From assembly GCA_963693365.1 (NCBI GenBank), contig CAVNZM010000001.1, positions 19,902,001 to 19,966,000 of the forward strand: a stretch of 64,000 bases of DNA. Direction: 5' to 3'. This DNA is from Amoebidium appalachense (taxonomy: Eukaryota; Ichthyosporea). Below are positions 10,768 to 43,912 of the stretch, in pieces. The translations under genes were made by a program, and so were the position numbers. Every line of letters starts with the position of its first letter. Position 1 is the first letter of the stretch. Under the pieces are notes generated by a model, which saw only the letters and a list, made by a program, of their open reading frames with translations, searched no databases and was not told the origin of the DNA.

Positions 10768-12363
10768 TTAGACACTAGTTTGGCTACTCTGACTACTCTG
10801 AGATCCTGATTGGCTGCCTGCAGACTTGCGGCCACGATTACTTTGCTTTCGATCGTGCCATTGCAGCTGCGTCTCTCCAGCAGGTGGCAACGCCAGGCCC
10901 AGCACAGCAGATGCACGAGAAGGGGGTGGGAACTGCCCACCAGCCGAGGGCTGGCCCACATGGCCCAAGTAAGGATGGGGACCGTGCTGCGGCAGTAGCC
11001 CAGGCATGGGGAAGGCAGGGCCGGGCTGAGGCGGCATGATGCCCCACGGTGGGGGCCAGCCATGTGGGTGGTGCGGGCCTGGATGGGATGCAGGGGGCAT
11101 GTGCGGCACATGGCCCTGCTGCATGTCAAGCGCGGGTGCTGGTGGCGTGGCATCCTGATTGGCTGCAACCCAACGTGGGCAGCTCTTGGCCCGATTGGAG
11201 CCGGGGCAGCCCTTGCCCTGGCGGCCACACGTCTTGCAGGTCTTGGGGGCTCTCTGGGGTGGCTGCATAGGAGGGGGCACCGGCAAATCCATCTGCAGGG
11301 GCCCCTCAGGCCCAATGTTGCGATGCTTCTTGCCCACACGCATGGGCAAGGGCCGCTCACGCTGCGCCCCTGCATCGACACCGTCTGGAACAGGGAGGGG
11401 TGGCAGGGGGGCAGGCCGTATGGTTGCTGGCACAGCGTCTGCCCTCTCCTCGCGCATACGCTTGCGGTGATCTGCCAGGCCCTCATGTGTGGAGCGCTGT
11501 GCATGTGCCGTCTGCCAGGTCTTCCACTTGTCGAAATGCTTCTTGATGTAGGCCGCATCCTTCATGTAGATTCCCCCAGCCACAGAGGCAGCCTTGTTGA
11601 AGTCTTGGTCCAAAGCCTCGAACAGCTGGCCGTTGGGCATTGCATGTGCCTTGTAGGTGCCCAGGAGCAGCGTGCTGAATAGCTTGCGCTCCTGAGGGGT
11701 AAGCACCGGAAGGAAAGGGATGGCCACATGTTGCTTCTGCGCCAGGAACTTGTAGTCGCCCCTCAGTGCAGGGTCCGGCTGTGGTGCACCACGCGCCACC
11801 TGGTTGCCCCCCCCCATGGCAGCACCGTCACCCTCCTCGACCTCACAGTCCTCTGGCCCGCCCATAACGCCATTGGCTGCAGGCCCGTTGTTATCAGAAG
11901 GAGGTGGGGGTGCGGGCACCGCAACTGGCTCCTGCGCCGGGGCATTGGCCACACAGGAGAGCGGGGCAAAGTTGAAGTACTCCTCCGGTAGCTTGTAGCA
12001 GCCCACGGGTACCCACTGGGGGTCGAGGTGATGGCCGTACAGCATCAGGGCCAGTGCCTCCATGTCGTCCACAATCCAGGGGTAGTGGGGGGCGCCCGAT
12101 GCCTGGCCCAGGCGGTTGCGGTAGTGTGCACGCAGGTTGTGGCGGTGGCGCCTATTGGACATGGTGGCGTCCAGCAGGCGCAGCGACATGCGTGTGGCCC
12201 CAAAGTGGGTGGCCAGGGGGTTGTGCACTGCCCCCTCCACCTCGTTGGTGCCCCGGATGTAGCGGTAGCGCATGAGCCCATCTGCGTCGGCAGTGGTCTC
12301 GTAGTAGAGGGGCAGGCCGGGGGGGTCCGACAGACAGCCATTTTGGGCGTGTTCGAGCAGCGA
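10768..12363 (-). CDS. Probable transposon-derived protein (C-terminal part)
   Basis: A single GC-rich open frame of 531 residues ends with TAA at 10768-10770. It has no ATG at its 5' end. The frame enters through a convincing 3' splice site (CCCCCACAG before 12363), so an upstream part is missing or lies in other exons. The N-terminal third carries YRYIRGTNEVEGAVHNPL followed by an RRHRHNLRAHYRNRLG block. I associate this RGTN-x-x-EG-x-VH pattern with transposase-like proteins of multicopy elements. A Pro/Ala-rich linker follows, then a CxxC...C...C knuckle (CKTCGRQGKGCPGSNRAKSC) and a Pro/His/Gly-rich tail ending in Ser/Gln repeats. Base composition is much higher in GC than the flanks. No terminal repeats were found. 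A domesticated host gene is an alternative. Confidence 0.55.
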   Translation of the reverse strand, partial: SLLEHAQNGCLSDPPGLPLYYETTADADGLMRYRYIRGTNEVEGAVHNPLATHFGATRMSLRLLDATMSNRRHRHNLRAHYRNRLGQASGAPHYPWIVDDMEALALMLYGHHLDPQWVPVGCYKLPEEYFNFAPLSCVANAPAQEPVAVPAPPPPSDNNGPAANGVMGGPEDCEVEEGDGAAMGGGNQVARGAPQPDPALRGDYKFLAQKQHVAIPFLPVLTPQERKLFSTLLLGTYKAHAMPNGQLFEALDQDFNKAASVAGGIYMKDAAYIKKHFDKWKTWQTAHAQRSTHEGLADHRKRMREERADAVPATIRPAPLPPLPVPDGVDAGAQRERPLPMRVGKKHRNIGPEGPLQMDLPVPPPMQPPQRAPKTCKTCGRQGKGCPGSNRAKSCPRWVAANQDATPPAPALDMQQGHVPHMPPASHPGPHHPHGWPPPWGIMPPQPGPAFPMPGLLPQHGPHPYLGHVGQPSAGGQFPPPSRASAVLGLALPPAGETQLQWHDRKQSNRGRKSAGSQSGSQSSQSSQTSV

Positions 12364-12521
12364 CTGTGGGGGCACAAGCAAACATAAGAGAGATGGGTGG
12401 GTGGTGGTGGTGGTAGTGTGTGTGTGTGTGTGGGGGGGGGGGGGGGGATGGGGTTGCTAAGGACAAAAAGGAGCAGGGAAAGGCAAAAAACAACTGGCTA
12501 GGCAGCAAGGGACGTGCGGGT

Positions 12522-12569
<48 letters not shown>

Positions 12570-13068
12570 TGTATGTTTGGGGGGGGGGGGGGGGGGGGGG
12601 GAGGGGGGAGGCTAGGGTGTGCGTGTGTGTGCAGATGAACCAAGGATGACAAATAAGCGAAGAATCTTTTCTGTGGTGGTGGAGTTGTTGGGCGCCTGCG
12701 GGGGGAGGGGGGGGGGGGGGGATGTTGCCTCGAGTCTTTCCAAGCCATCCTTCTTGAACAGAGGCTTGCCATCCGGTCCGGCCTAACTGATCCTTTTCCT
12801 TTGCGGCAGAAGCTTGCCGTGATTCTCAACGACCACCTTTGCCCAGAAGCGGCAAAGTAGTATTCGTTTTTATCGTTTAAACAATACTTACTTTAATGAA
12901 TACTCACTACCACTCAAAATCTCACATTACAGATATGTACAAAAATTCATAAGGGCGCTTTTGTCTCTGTGGTGGACCATATTTCTAGAACGCAGCCACT
13001 CACTTTCAAACGGTTGTTTTGCACGCAATAGACGTACGCGTTGTTTACAAACCCCCAAAGGAAGAAAA
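12364..13068. other. Spacer between transposon-like ORF and small mitochondrial gene
   Basis: It holds GT-then-G (12418-12447), a three-part (CT)n, (GT)n, G tract (12523-12612), another G run (12700-12721), and then a repeat-poor 230 bp (12840-13068) that is the likely promoter and 5' leader of the downstream gene. On the minus strand 12730-12800 reads like part of an upstream exon of the transposon-like protein (AGPDGKPLFKKDGLERLEAT), but it has no clear donor. Confidence 0.45.
12523..12612 (+). repeat. Three-part (CT)n-(GT)n-(G)n compound tract
   Basis: About 14 CT units pass into about 10 GT units, then TATGTTT, then a G run. This is a clear example of stepwise tract switching in one direction. 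Confidence 0.9.
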
Positions 13069-14099
13069 ATGGTGTCTGCTCTTATGACCCGCACTGCCGT
13101 GCGCGCGGCTGTTCGCCCCGCTGCTCTGCGCACCACCACACGTCTGATGTCCACCGGCAAGAAGGCTGAGCCCACATACACGGGTCTGCTTGTGGGCTCC
13201 TTCGTTTTCTGGGCGGGCACCTTCGCCTACGTAAGTGGGATACTGCAGCTGTACTACTGTAAATGGCACTGTGGTGGGGAAATGGGGTTGCTGGATGCCG
13301 TGTTATGCTTTAAGGTTCTCTTTGTGTCAGTCAGTGTTTCACTGCCTTTGTGTTTCAGATCTCGAAAGAACTTAACGGAACATGATGATTCGCCAATACA
13401 CACTGGTGGAAACAGAGACGAGCACTAAATGCCTCCACTTACAAAAGGCTCTTGTGTAAAGCTGAAATTCTGTTTCGAAAATACAACAAACATCTACTGT
13501 CTTAATCACCTACTGTTCGAAACACCCATTGCTGCAAAAACGTACTTCTACCCCACATTCTTTTTGAAACTATCCACACACATGCATGTTCTCTCACCGT
13601 TACACATTAGTTGACTAAATAGCAGGTTCATCAAAGTGAGTCGTATAAAATGGAAACAGCTGGTGACGTGCTTTGGTAGTTTTGCCGAGTGCTGAATTTT
13701 CGCTCCACCCACAGGCCTTCCAAACACACGCTTTCGATGCCTACCTGCAGGTGCCTTACCCCCTCCCCCCCTGCCCCCCGTCCCATCTCCCCCCTTCCCC
13801 CCCCCCCCCCCCCCCCCCCCCCACCCCGCCCCCAAAAAAAGAAAATAATTAAAAAAAAACGGCTCTCCCGCGCCGTTTACCTCCAGCTCATCCCCCCTTG
13901 CCCTAAACCTACCCTGTTTCACCGTTTTTGTCTACCCCCCCCCCCCCCCACACACACACACACACACTTTTATCGCTGTCTCTCTGTGTACGACCTGTAT
14001 GTTAGTCTGAGGAAAGCTGAATGTACTATGCGGTTCTGCAAGTTGTTCCATCTGTTCCTTCTTTTATTTGTTCCCCTTTCTCTGTGCCTAAAAACACAG

Positions 14100-14136
<37 letters not shown>

Positions 14137-15502
14137 TCTCTCCCTTCCTCCCTCTCCTCTCCCTCCCTGCTCCCTTCCTTTTAATCCCTTTAATGAAGCT
14201 TGATGGGACATTCCACCGATGAAGCCAGTAGTGGGTGTAGGTATATGGCAGGCAGAAGGTGGTGTGAGTGATTCGTGATGGCCTTGGAGAAAGGCAGCGA
14301 CAGCCCCTAGTGTTGATAAAGATGAATCCCTGAAGTAGGGGAAAGGAGAGAAGGGCTGGGCTGGTGAGGTGCAACAGTCTTTTGGTGAGATTGAGTAACT
14401 CAAGTGATAACTTTTACTGCCGTGCCTGTGTGTGCACATGCATGTCTGTGTGTGTGTACGTGTGTTGAGCATGTGTAAGGGAAGCCCCCCCCCCCCCCCC
14501 CCCCCCTCCCTAGGGGGGTCGAAAGCACGCGCCCACCCCCCGACTACCACATGTGTGCCCTCCTCTAGTCGTGTTTCACAACCCTCACACGACCTTTCCT
14601 TTTCAGGGTGATGTCTTTCACAAGGAGAAGGCCCGCAGGCAGGGTGGTATGTATCCCCACCCCGTTCTCCCCACCCCCAACCCCCCACGTTCTCCTTCCC
14701 CCGGCGAATTTGCTGCCCTTTTCCCGGCATCCCGTTCTCTCTAGGCGCAGTTTTCCACCCTGGTAGCTCCCATTTTCCCTCTCAGTAGACATGAGCCTGC
14801 ACCAGCTCCACGACACTAAATGGCTGGTGGTATTGTGTTGATTGGCCCCAATCATCAATATGTTTTACTGGTTGTGAGACGTTGAATGTGCTAGGGACAA
14901 AGATAGCGACTAGATGGGTGAGTGTGTCTGTGGCGGGGGAAGCTGGTGGTGGAGGTGGTGTCTGTGTGCGTGTGTCTTTGTGAGAGGGAGGGAGGGGGGG
15001 GGGGGGAGGGGGGGGATGGGGCTGAAGGGGGTTGTTGATTGGGTAAAAAATGCAGAACCCCCCCCCCCCCGCCCCTTCCTCCCTACCTTCTTGCTTACCC
15101 ACGATCTGATTTGCTTTGTGATGCACACCGCTGATTACTGTCTCCACACAAACCCCCACCCACTTTCCCTATCCTCATTCACGCAACACACATGCACCAC
15201 ACACAACGAGAAACTTGGAGGGAGTGAGGCACGGAGAAAGGAGTGGAGAGTAGGAAGAGGAAAAGCGTTTGTTAGACCAGGGGGCTTGGGAGCTAAGGCA
15301 CGAAGACCCCCCCCCCCCCCCCCCCCCCCCCCCCCTTTCCTCCCTCCCCGGCACGGAAAACACACAAGCACACACCACCCACACGCAAGCACACACACAC
15401 ACACACACACACACACATGCATTCGAAGCACCCAGCTTCGAGGGTTACACCACATGATCACCACAGCAGTCACTGATGTTTCTCCCCCTGGCAGGCAACT
15501 AA
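13069..15502 (+). CDS. Small mitochondrial-type single-span membrane protein
   Basis: Exon 1 is 13069-13230 (ATG to a strong GTAAGT donor, phase 0) and encodes 54 residues. An Arg/Ala/Thr-rich amphipathic leader (MVSALMTRTAVRAAVRPAAL) comes first, then MSTGKKAEPTYT, then one hydrophobic span (GLLVGSFVFWAGTFAY). Two continuations are phase-compatible. Model A uses 13359-13385, with a good TTTCAG acceptor and a 128-nt intron, giving ISKELNGT and a stop (62 aa). Model B uses 14607-14646 (acceptor CTTTTCAG, donor GTATGT) and 15495-15502, giving GDVFHKEKARRQGGN (69 aa) with introns of 1.4 and 0.85 kb, typical here. The leader and single span suggest a small inner-mitochondrial-membrane subunit of a respiratory or ATP synthase complex. 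I do not recognise which one. Confidence 0.5.
13796..13860 (+). repeat. C-then-A tract in the intron or 3' flank of the small mitochondrial gene
   Basis: A C run with few interruptions passes into an A-rich stretch. Further C runs follow at 13936-13953 (then CA), 14100-14134, 14486-14506 and 15307-15336. Confidence 0.85.
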
Positions 15503-17169
15503 ACATCTGCCGACACCTTTGTGAGGCGATAAGAGAGGTGGCAACCGTGTCACCCTACTAGCCAATAAGGAGCGCATGATAATTGAACAATAAAAAGGGC
15601 TGCAGCTGAGTGGCTGTTTGGTCACAGACAATATCTGCTGGACGGAAAGTGAATCCTTCTTTTTTTACGTGGCTGGTGGTCTTGTGTGTGTGTGTGTGTG
15701 TGTGTGTCCATGTGTGTGCACGTGCCGTGTGTGTGTGTGTGCATGCGTGCATGCACACGCTCGCGTTTGTGACACATTCTCTTGTCAAACGTGTTTTTGT
15801 CGGTTTGTCACCTTGATTTTTGTTAACACGAGTGTCCGTGGGGACGCTCTAGATACCCCAAGTGTCTGTCTGTGGAATGTGGCGCCTTGTCCCGTTTTGT
15901 GTGTCAGGGTATTAGGCAAATCGATGCATGCCTGGTCCACACACATAATCATGGGTGCATCCATGTATCATGCATATGCGTGCACTGTGCAATTGTGTGC
16001 AAATTACTATGGTAGTGTCCTTGCATGTAGGCGGGTGTGCGCATGGCAACACATGCAGGTTGTGCGTGCGTGTCTGAAGGCAAATCTGGCCGGCCGGGCT
16101 GGGGCCTGGGACTCAACCATATCTGAGACACTGATCAAAGTTTGAACGTTGCTCGTGCTTGGTTTCGATGTATGTTTGTGATATATTTCACGGCGTACGT
16201 ACATGGCTGGTCAGCTGATGATTCAGAGTCGTGAATATCAATTGCAATGCCACTAGTACTGGCGGTATTCCTACTTTTCAAACTAGTATATCGGTCATCC
16301 CACTCTACTAACTCGGAAGTACTTGATCCTTGCTGAATCGAGCTTCGCACATATATTAATTTCCTTGTTGTTGTTATGATACCTTTAAATAGTTCGTCGC
16401 CTTCTGCTGATGGTTTACATGTAGCAGTGTACGTACACGAGTCTTCATATTTTGGGCAGTCGATGGGGAGCACTGTTTATTACACTATTGCAATTTCATT
16501 GACCTCCCGCCAATCCGGTGACGTGACATCGTGTGTGTGCATGGCAAGCTTACTGTGCTTTCCAGCAAGGGCGCACGCTAGATGTGAGGTACCGCAAACG
16601 GCCACAGAGATATTCAACTTGCATCACTTAAGTATCTATGTAATTTGAAAGAATACTGTGCGCACCTCTCTCGAGGTACTTGTGTGGAGGAAGCTCAAAC
16701 AAGAGGTACAAACACACAACCAGTTAGGATACTCTGAGTGATAAAAGTTCAGTGAAATATCAAAGGGGACACGTTACAAAGCGATCTCCAATAGTCACAA
16801 GACCACAAAATACATGCATACACTTGTCGGTACCTGCATGTTATGAGATCACCTGTCGCAAGTTGTGACATACCACAAGCAATTTGCACTGACAATTAAT
16901 GGAAGGTGCAGCTGGGTGACATGAATTCCCGAGAAAAACTCAGCAGAACCTTCAGACCTGATTACATATCCACGGAAGTATTCACTTTGTATTCAAAGTA
17001 TTCAAAAGGTATCTATCATTCACAAGGGTTGTTCGCTAGAACATGGGACAACGGAAAAGGTCTACAGGGGAGCGTACATATATTTTATGTCATATGCACA
17101 TGTGTTTGTGCTAGCCCGTGTGCCATTACGTTGACAATTATCTACTACGTATTTCGACATTTGGATATG
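15503..17169. other. Spacer between small mitochondrial gene and COG4 3' end
   Basis: Apart from (GT)n at 15681-15708, this is repeat-poor. A 112-codon frame on the minus strand (16135-16473) has no ATG and no recognisable motif, so I do not call it a gene. The COG4 3' UTR and polyadenylation site (minus strand) must lie in the right-hand part. Confidence 0.5.
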
Positions 17170-37353
<20,184 letters not shown>

Positions 37354-37733
37354 TCTGTGGGAATGGGTGTAAGCGTGTGGGCTTGTGTACCTGGTTGAAG
37401 TGTTTTATGGGGAATGGCCGGGAAATGGATCGGGGGGTAAGGAGAACATGGGGGCACGTGTGGCGGGTGGGGATAAGGGAGCCAGGGGTTGGAGGGATCC
37501 CAGAGATGGGTGGGGACGGAGAAGACATACTCGCTTACAAGATACTGCCCCGATGTGCACTCCCAAACGACAAGTTTATGATGTTGTGCGTGTTTGTTTG
37601 TGTGTGTGTGTGTGCATGCGCGAACACGTGCGTGTGTGCGCATGCGTATGTAACATGCATGTATGTGTGTGTGTGTGTGTGCTCGTGTGCTCGTGTGGGT
37701 GTTGTATTTGTGTGTGCGTGTGCCTTCAATCAG

Positions 37734-37815
<82 letters not shown>

Positions 37816-40628
37816 CGTGCGTGTGTGCGTGCACGTGTGTGTGTGTGGGGTGGGTAGGTGGGCGGGTGTGGGCGTGGGTGTATGCACGCGTGTGTGTGGG
37901 TGGGTGGGAGTGTGTGTGTGTGTACGCGCGTGCGTGCGTGCTTGTGTGTGTTTGGGGGAGGGATGTGTGTGTGTGTGGGGGGGGGGGGGGGGGTGGGTTG
38001 GAGGGAGAATGCCCCACCTGTTAATAATGTTGTGTATGAGAGTGCGGAAGTGCTCATTTCATGAGCTTGTACCTAGTTTATATTGTGCATATTTGCCCGT
38101 TTTGCATTCAAGCACGTGGTTTGTCTCTGCAGAGTGTGCTATCTTTCACGTGGGTCGGTGTGCGTGTGTGTCCTTGTGTGTGTGTTATGTGTGCGCTTGT
38201 GCATATACATACACGTGTGTGTGTCCCGTGATGCTATTTCAGTAGGATTATTGACATTCTGTGCACTATATGCACTCATATATTGGTTTGCCTTGCGTCC
38301 TATCGCGTGAAAGAACGCGAACGTATTTGAGAAATGGGGGGGGGGGGGGGGGGGGGGGGGCGGGGGAGGGGGCTGGTCAGATCCACAAAAAAAAATTGGC
38401 ATCCATGAACACAACAGACGCTACACGATCCATAACCTCATCTCCATTACTGGAGTGTAGCTACCCATGTACCCAAGATTTCTTGACACTGTGACTTATC
38501 TTCGCCTGTGTATCCGTTATGTGCTCCTACTGAAACTTATTCTTCAAGTTCTTTTCCTTAGAGAATACCCCTGTAGGCCTCATCTGGCAGGTCAAACATA
38601 TAGATCTATCCCCACATCTGCCCTGTGTTCGGCTGCCTTTTCATTTTATGACTGCTACTTATCAAAACGATATCCGTGTTCAGTATTAGCAAAACAGCCA
38701 CAGCTCGTTCAGTGCTCCTTGCCTAACTGCTCGCGCTAGCAAAATGCGAGCAACTACCTTGGTTGGTGGTGGCTCGGTCCGTCCGTTGAATTGATGGGGC
38801 TAATTGAATACGGGGAAAGGCTTCGTCGCGCCCTGCTTCTTCAACACACGCCGCAAGGTCTACAAGAGACAAGGGAAGCAACCCTGAAAAGATCTCTGCT
38901 CAAAGTAAGAGCCTGTGCCTTTCTTAGGCTGGAACTCAGAAGTTCAGCTGAATGACATCCACCTGTGATCGGAAACAGTAGCGCTAGCCTGGAGGTGGGC
39001 CAGTTTGCCGTCGCCAAGGCGGAACTGTATTTACGCAAAACAAAATTTAGCAGTTAGTGTTTTGATTGGTTTACCTAAAACTGGGGTGGTTGCGCAAACC
39101 GCTAGAAATCCACTACGTATGTATGTAGGCTGCGCTGGCGCGCACATCAGCTGATGTCCAAAAATTTATGGAAATGCATGCCCAGAGTGAAACATAAGAA
39201 AAATCGCTAAATAATAAACGGGTTTACGAATGAATAAAGGGTATGTCTTTTAATTTTGATGGTCTTTGTACACTCCCCTGCCGGTACGAGGTAGAAATCA
39301 AAAAGCCCCAATGATTAGTAAGATATCATGCTATTTGAATAGTCAGTTCTTGTTTTGAGCCGCTACTTAGCAAAATGTCATTTTGAAATTTGATTCGTGA
39401 AGCACACACCTGCTCCGCCCAACAGCCGCGCGCGCGAGCGGTATGTGGAACATGGAAGTCATTTTTGCAAAAAGCCCTTGGTATTTATTTATAAAAAAAT
39501 GTGTTTATGGAAAACATTACGCACCTTAGATTGATTTCACGTGTCCTCTACAGTATGTACGACCAGCCCAGCGACGCTGGACAATGTTGAAACACCATAA
39601 TTGATATCCATACAATCCATGGGCCGGGTGCCCCGGCAATGCATTGTCACTACTCACCTATTGGTGAAAAGTCATAAATATTAGCTCCCAATTGTTTTAC
39701 AGGCTGGCAATGTACACTTACATTGGTACCGGAAACACCAATCGGATTGTGCGCTACATCCATTCAACTCCGTTCAACGTCATGTCGACCAATCAAAGCG
39801 AGGGATGGATCTGATGAGCCAGGATCTCACCTTCCCACGCTCCCACGCGCCATGCGCCATGAGTGGTGTGGCTGCCCAGTCTCGAGCTCAGAGCAAGCCC
39901 GTTCCTTTGCAAGTTTTTAGTTCCTGCTGCCTTCATTTTGACCTAATGTTAATAGTTTAGTGGGGCTACTCCTCCTCTTCTTTTCCTCCTGTTTCCCCTG
40001 CTGTTATTTGCTCATTTTGGAGGCACAGGAGCAGGCAGCTTGATCACGGAACTGCATTCGTGTCGTTTTGCTCTTTGTTGTGGTGATCCAAGCTCTCTTT
40101 CGTGTTTAATAGTGAGGACGGAGTACGGGCTTTGTGCAGCACAGAGCCGAGGGGCAAGTAGGAGTGAGCGCTTGATGCCATGTTCTTGTGATATCTATAT
40201 AACGTTTTTTTCGTCTTCTAGCTTTACAGGAGGTTGTAGGTTACTAGAACACACTGTGCTTTGTGGGCGAATACTGCAATAGCCTAATCAAGCCAAGCAG
40301 CTTGTCTGTTAATTGTTTTCTGTGCACACATTACCCTTTTTTTTTGACACAGTAAGCGTGGAAATGCTTGGTGTTTCCTTTAAAGCCGCAGTAAGAGAGG
40401 CTTTCAAATTTTTCCTCTGACCAGAGCACACTCTTCGTTGCCGAAGCGAAAGCAGTAATTCGTGTCAGACTTTTCCTGCTGGATATGCACATCCATGTCT
40501 GAAAACCCTACAGTTCGACTCATTTCAATAAGCACGCAAGGACTACCACATATTTTTTTTAAGACGCACATTGCGGTGAACCAAGGCCCTGCATTTTTTA
40601 TGAGCGTGTTGAGTGAAAACTCTCAACC
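37354..40628. promoter_or_regulatory. Divergent intergenic region between COG4 and the PAQR gene
   Basis: The COG4 start codon (minus, 37353) and the PAQR start codon (plus, 40629) face away from each other across 3.3 kb. 37590-38360 contains (GT)n and G tracts, while 38390-40628 is almost free of them, in sharp contrast to the introns. Both promoters should lie here. I could not identify a TATA box or other core element with confidence. Confidence 0.5.
37738..37806 (+). repeat. (GT)n microsatellite upstream of COG4
   Basis: About 34 GT units followed by a GC-rich alternating stretch. Confidence 0.95.
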
Positions 40629-41149
40629 ATGGCGCCTGGAACGGCATTCAACAACGACCCCGAAACGTCGGACATTTCGGATGAGGATCTCTCCCAAAAG
40701 TACGTAGTTAGCACATGCACACACGTACCTATATCTCAAACACGATGATACGGTGATACACAAGCAGTTTCACGGGGCGTTTTTTGGACACGCACGGCGT
40801 TAACACTCCAGTAGTACATTACACATGCAAAACTTTTTATAAAATGATATCTACACAATCAGGCTGTCTTTCTCACATCTGCATCCACACACATGCACAC
40901 ACGTACGAACTCACCGGTTGCACACACACACAACCTCCCTGGGTGCTCCTGCAGACACCCAACAGCCCTGGAGGTTCAGTTGCACGACACACATACAGAC
41001 ATTGCTTCCGACCATTTATCTGACCGAGCCCACCATTTAGTTTGTTGGCTGTAAATCAGTCTCACTTAGTAAGATCAACGCCTAGAGTTTAAGATGCAGC
41101 TACGTCATGTAGCATAGACTCGCGCCACTCGCGCACTGCTTTTCATGCC

Positions 41150-41180
<31 letters not shown>

Positions 41181-41228
41181 AAAAAAAAAAAAAGAAGAAA
41201 GAAAAGGAGAGAGAGGGGAAAAAAAGGT

Positions 41229-41309
<81 letters not shown>

Positions 41310-41442
41310 AGCGTTCATGGCATTGTCATCTGGGTGTGTTCGTGTGTCGATGGCATTTTTTGTGCATGGTTCTTTTTGTTCTGCATCTTTGCACTGTGCA
41401 GTGTGCACCCAATTCTAACGCCCCTTTTAACTCCCCCCTCCC

Positions 41443-41482
<40 letters not shown>

Positions 41483-43037
41483 ACCCACACACATGCACAC
41501 ACGCACATACACACACACCCAACACACACGAACACGAACACGTGCACACTGTCACCACTACCCCACCTCCACTTTTTCAACAACAGTAGCGCCACATCAA
41601 TCAAAGGATCAGCCAAACCTCTTCTTAGAAGCGACCAATCACATGTCGAATCGTCGATAAAGCATTCCAACGTAGCCAAATATGGTGGTACCACGTGCAA
41701 AGGCAGCGGTAGCATTTCTCTGCCAGACTCAGCCGTAGATGTTGAGTACTCGAAAGGGTCGAAGCATTCCTGTCAGCGGCATCATGGCGAGAATGCAGAT
41801 TGCGTCCACAACTACACCAGGTACGTGCGAGGGATGCCATTGTTGGTCAGCTCATATTAGTATGTGCGCACGTAAAATGAACACACGCATGTGCACATAC
41901 ACATATACACGCACACGCAAGGATTTTCTATACCTGAAGAATTTCCATCTATGTTGTTAGCCACACGCGTTCCATCTATATTGTTCGTCGCACGTGTACT
42001 GCAGGGCGTAACACACACCCAACTGCACACACACCTGATGTCGTGATCCAAACCCACACATCCAGTCCAGCACTTCAGTCAATAGGGGGAGTGGAAGAGA
42101 TTTGTTTCAAACAGGCTGCTGCGATTTACACAGACGATACCCCCCGCCCCCTCTCCCCCTCCTGCTCCTCCATGCCTCCACCTACACCTTGGTCTCCCCT
42201 TCAATTCCTCCTTCCCCTTAACCCTGCTCAAACTCCCCCCTTCCTCCTGCCTGCTCTTCCACCCAACACACACCCCGTTATCCTTCCCCGCACTCCTCAT
42301 CTATCTCGCACTGCTCAAGGTGCAGGACTTAACTTTTTTATTGAATCAGGCCCCTTGCCTGTCCGGCCCAGCCTTTCATCATATGTGGACACACGCATAA
42401 ACACATGCACACGCATGCACACGCATGCGTGCGCGCACGCGCGCACACACACACCCTTTTCCTCCAACTGCTCTTGCTTATGAGGCCTGCTTGCACAAGT
42501 GATCCTGCTCGTCTCTGATCAAGAGGGTCGAACTGCCCAAGTTCAAGTGAAGCACTTACAGAATAGGATTTGGCATGCGAGGTGGATGAGTCGAAAATTG
42601 GGTACTGTGGATGATTTAGGGCCCCCGTGGGCATGGGCTCTACGCTCCTCCCCCTCCCGCCTGCGTGGCAACTCATTTTACCTTTCACTCTTACACCGTA
42701 TAATCCACCCACCTCTATAAACTGGACACTGTGGATGACTTAGGGCCCCCCTGAGGGTGGGCTCTAAATTCCCCTCCTCCTCCCACCCGCTTGTCAACTC
42801 TTTATTGCACCTTGCACTGTGTAACCCACCCCACCTGTCTAACAGCAAGGGGCTACGCCGTGCGCTTGGGCTGCAGCACTGGGAGCTAGTGGGGTACGAC
42901 ATGCTGCCCGAGTGGCTGCAGGACAACAACAGCATCCGCAAGTTCTACCGCCCACCACTCAACAGCTACCGCGCATGCTTCCATGTATGCCTCCCTGTGC
43001 TGCGCATTTTTGCCACCCTTCAACGCATACATCCCCC

Positions 43038-43075
<38 letters not shown>

Positions 43076-43857
43076 CGCCCGCCCGCCCGCCCGCCCCCAA
43101 CAAACCCCCACAGCATACCATTACAGACGTGGGCACGCTGATCTTTTTAGTACCAGTTTGTAGACGGGAGGCTCTGAAAAAGAGGGCAGGAAAGGAGAAG
43201 AGAGGGGGGTTCAAACGGGGGGAGAGGTGGTGGGGAAGGGGGGGGGGGGGGGGGGGTGGCACTTGAAGTGGTGAATTGTTTGGGTTGTGTTAAGTGCGAT
43301 GTTCTGAAGCGAGTGTTTTGGACATCCCGGTACACGATTTTAGGAACATGCACTGACAAGCCAACCTTTACCCCCTCTTCCACTTCCCTCTCATTTAACG
43401 CATTCCTGCGGGCAAACACACGTACACACATACACGCACACGCACACATGACACACACACAGTCGCTGCTGTACCTGCACAACGAGACAGGTAACATCTA
43501 CAGCCACCTGATTGGTTGCCTGGTGCTTGCGGCTGTGGCCGTGTACATGTATGCCACCGTGCTGTCGGAGCACAACTGGGCTGATAACCTGGTATGTGCC
43601 TCCCCCCACCACCCTCATAGCAGTAGAGCACATGCACAAACACGTGCACAGACACACATTCACAGTGGACAATCTTGAAGTTCCGTGCGTGGCAGAAGGG
43701 GAGCCAAAAGGGGAAGGAAGGTTGGGGGGGTTGCACCTGCTGATTCACAGGCAACAACCAAATAAATACGGCTTCACCACTAGAACGGAGACACTAACCG
43801 AACCTCAATTGCCCAACCATACCCCACTATTGCACGTCAAATTGCGCACACATTCAC

Positions 43858-43912
<55 letters not shown>

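Noticed and set aside
12152-12829. 225-codon minus-strand frame overlapping the transposon-like frame
   Set aside because: It runs through C-rich and CA repeats and overlaps the better-supported frame in another phase.
16135-16473. 112-codon frame on the minus strand
   Set aside because: No ATG start, no recognisable motif and no neighbouring exon in phase; it may be chance.
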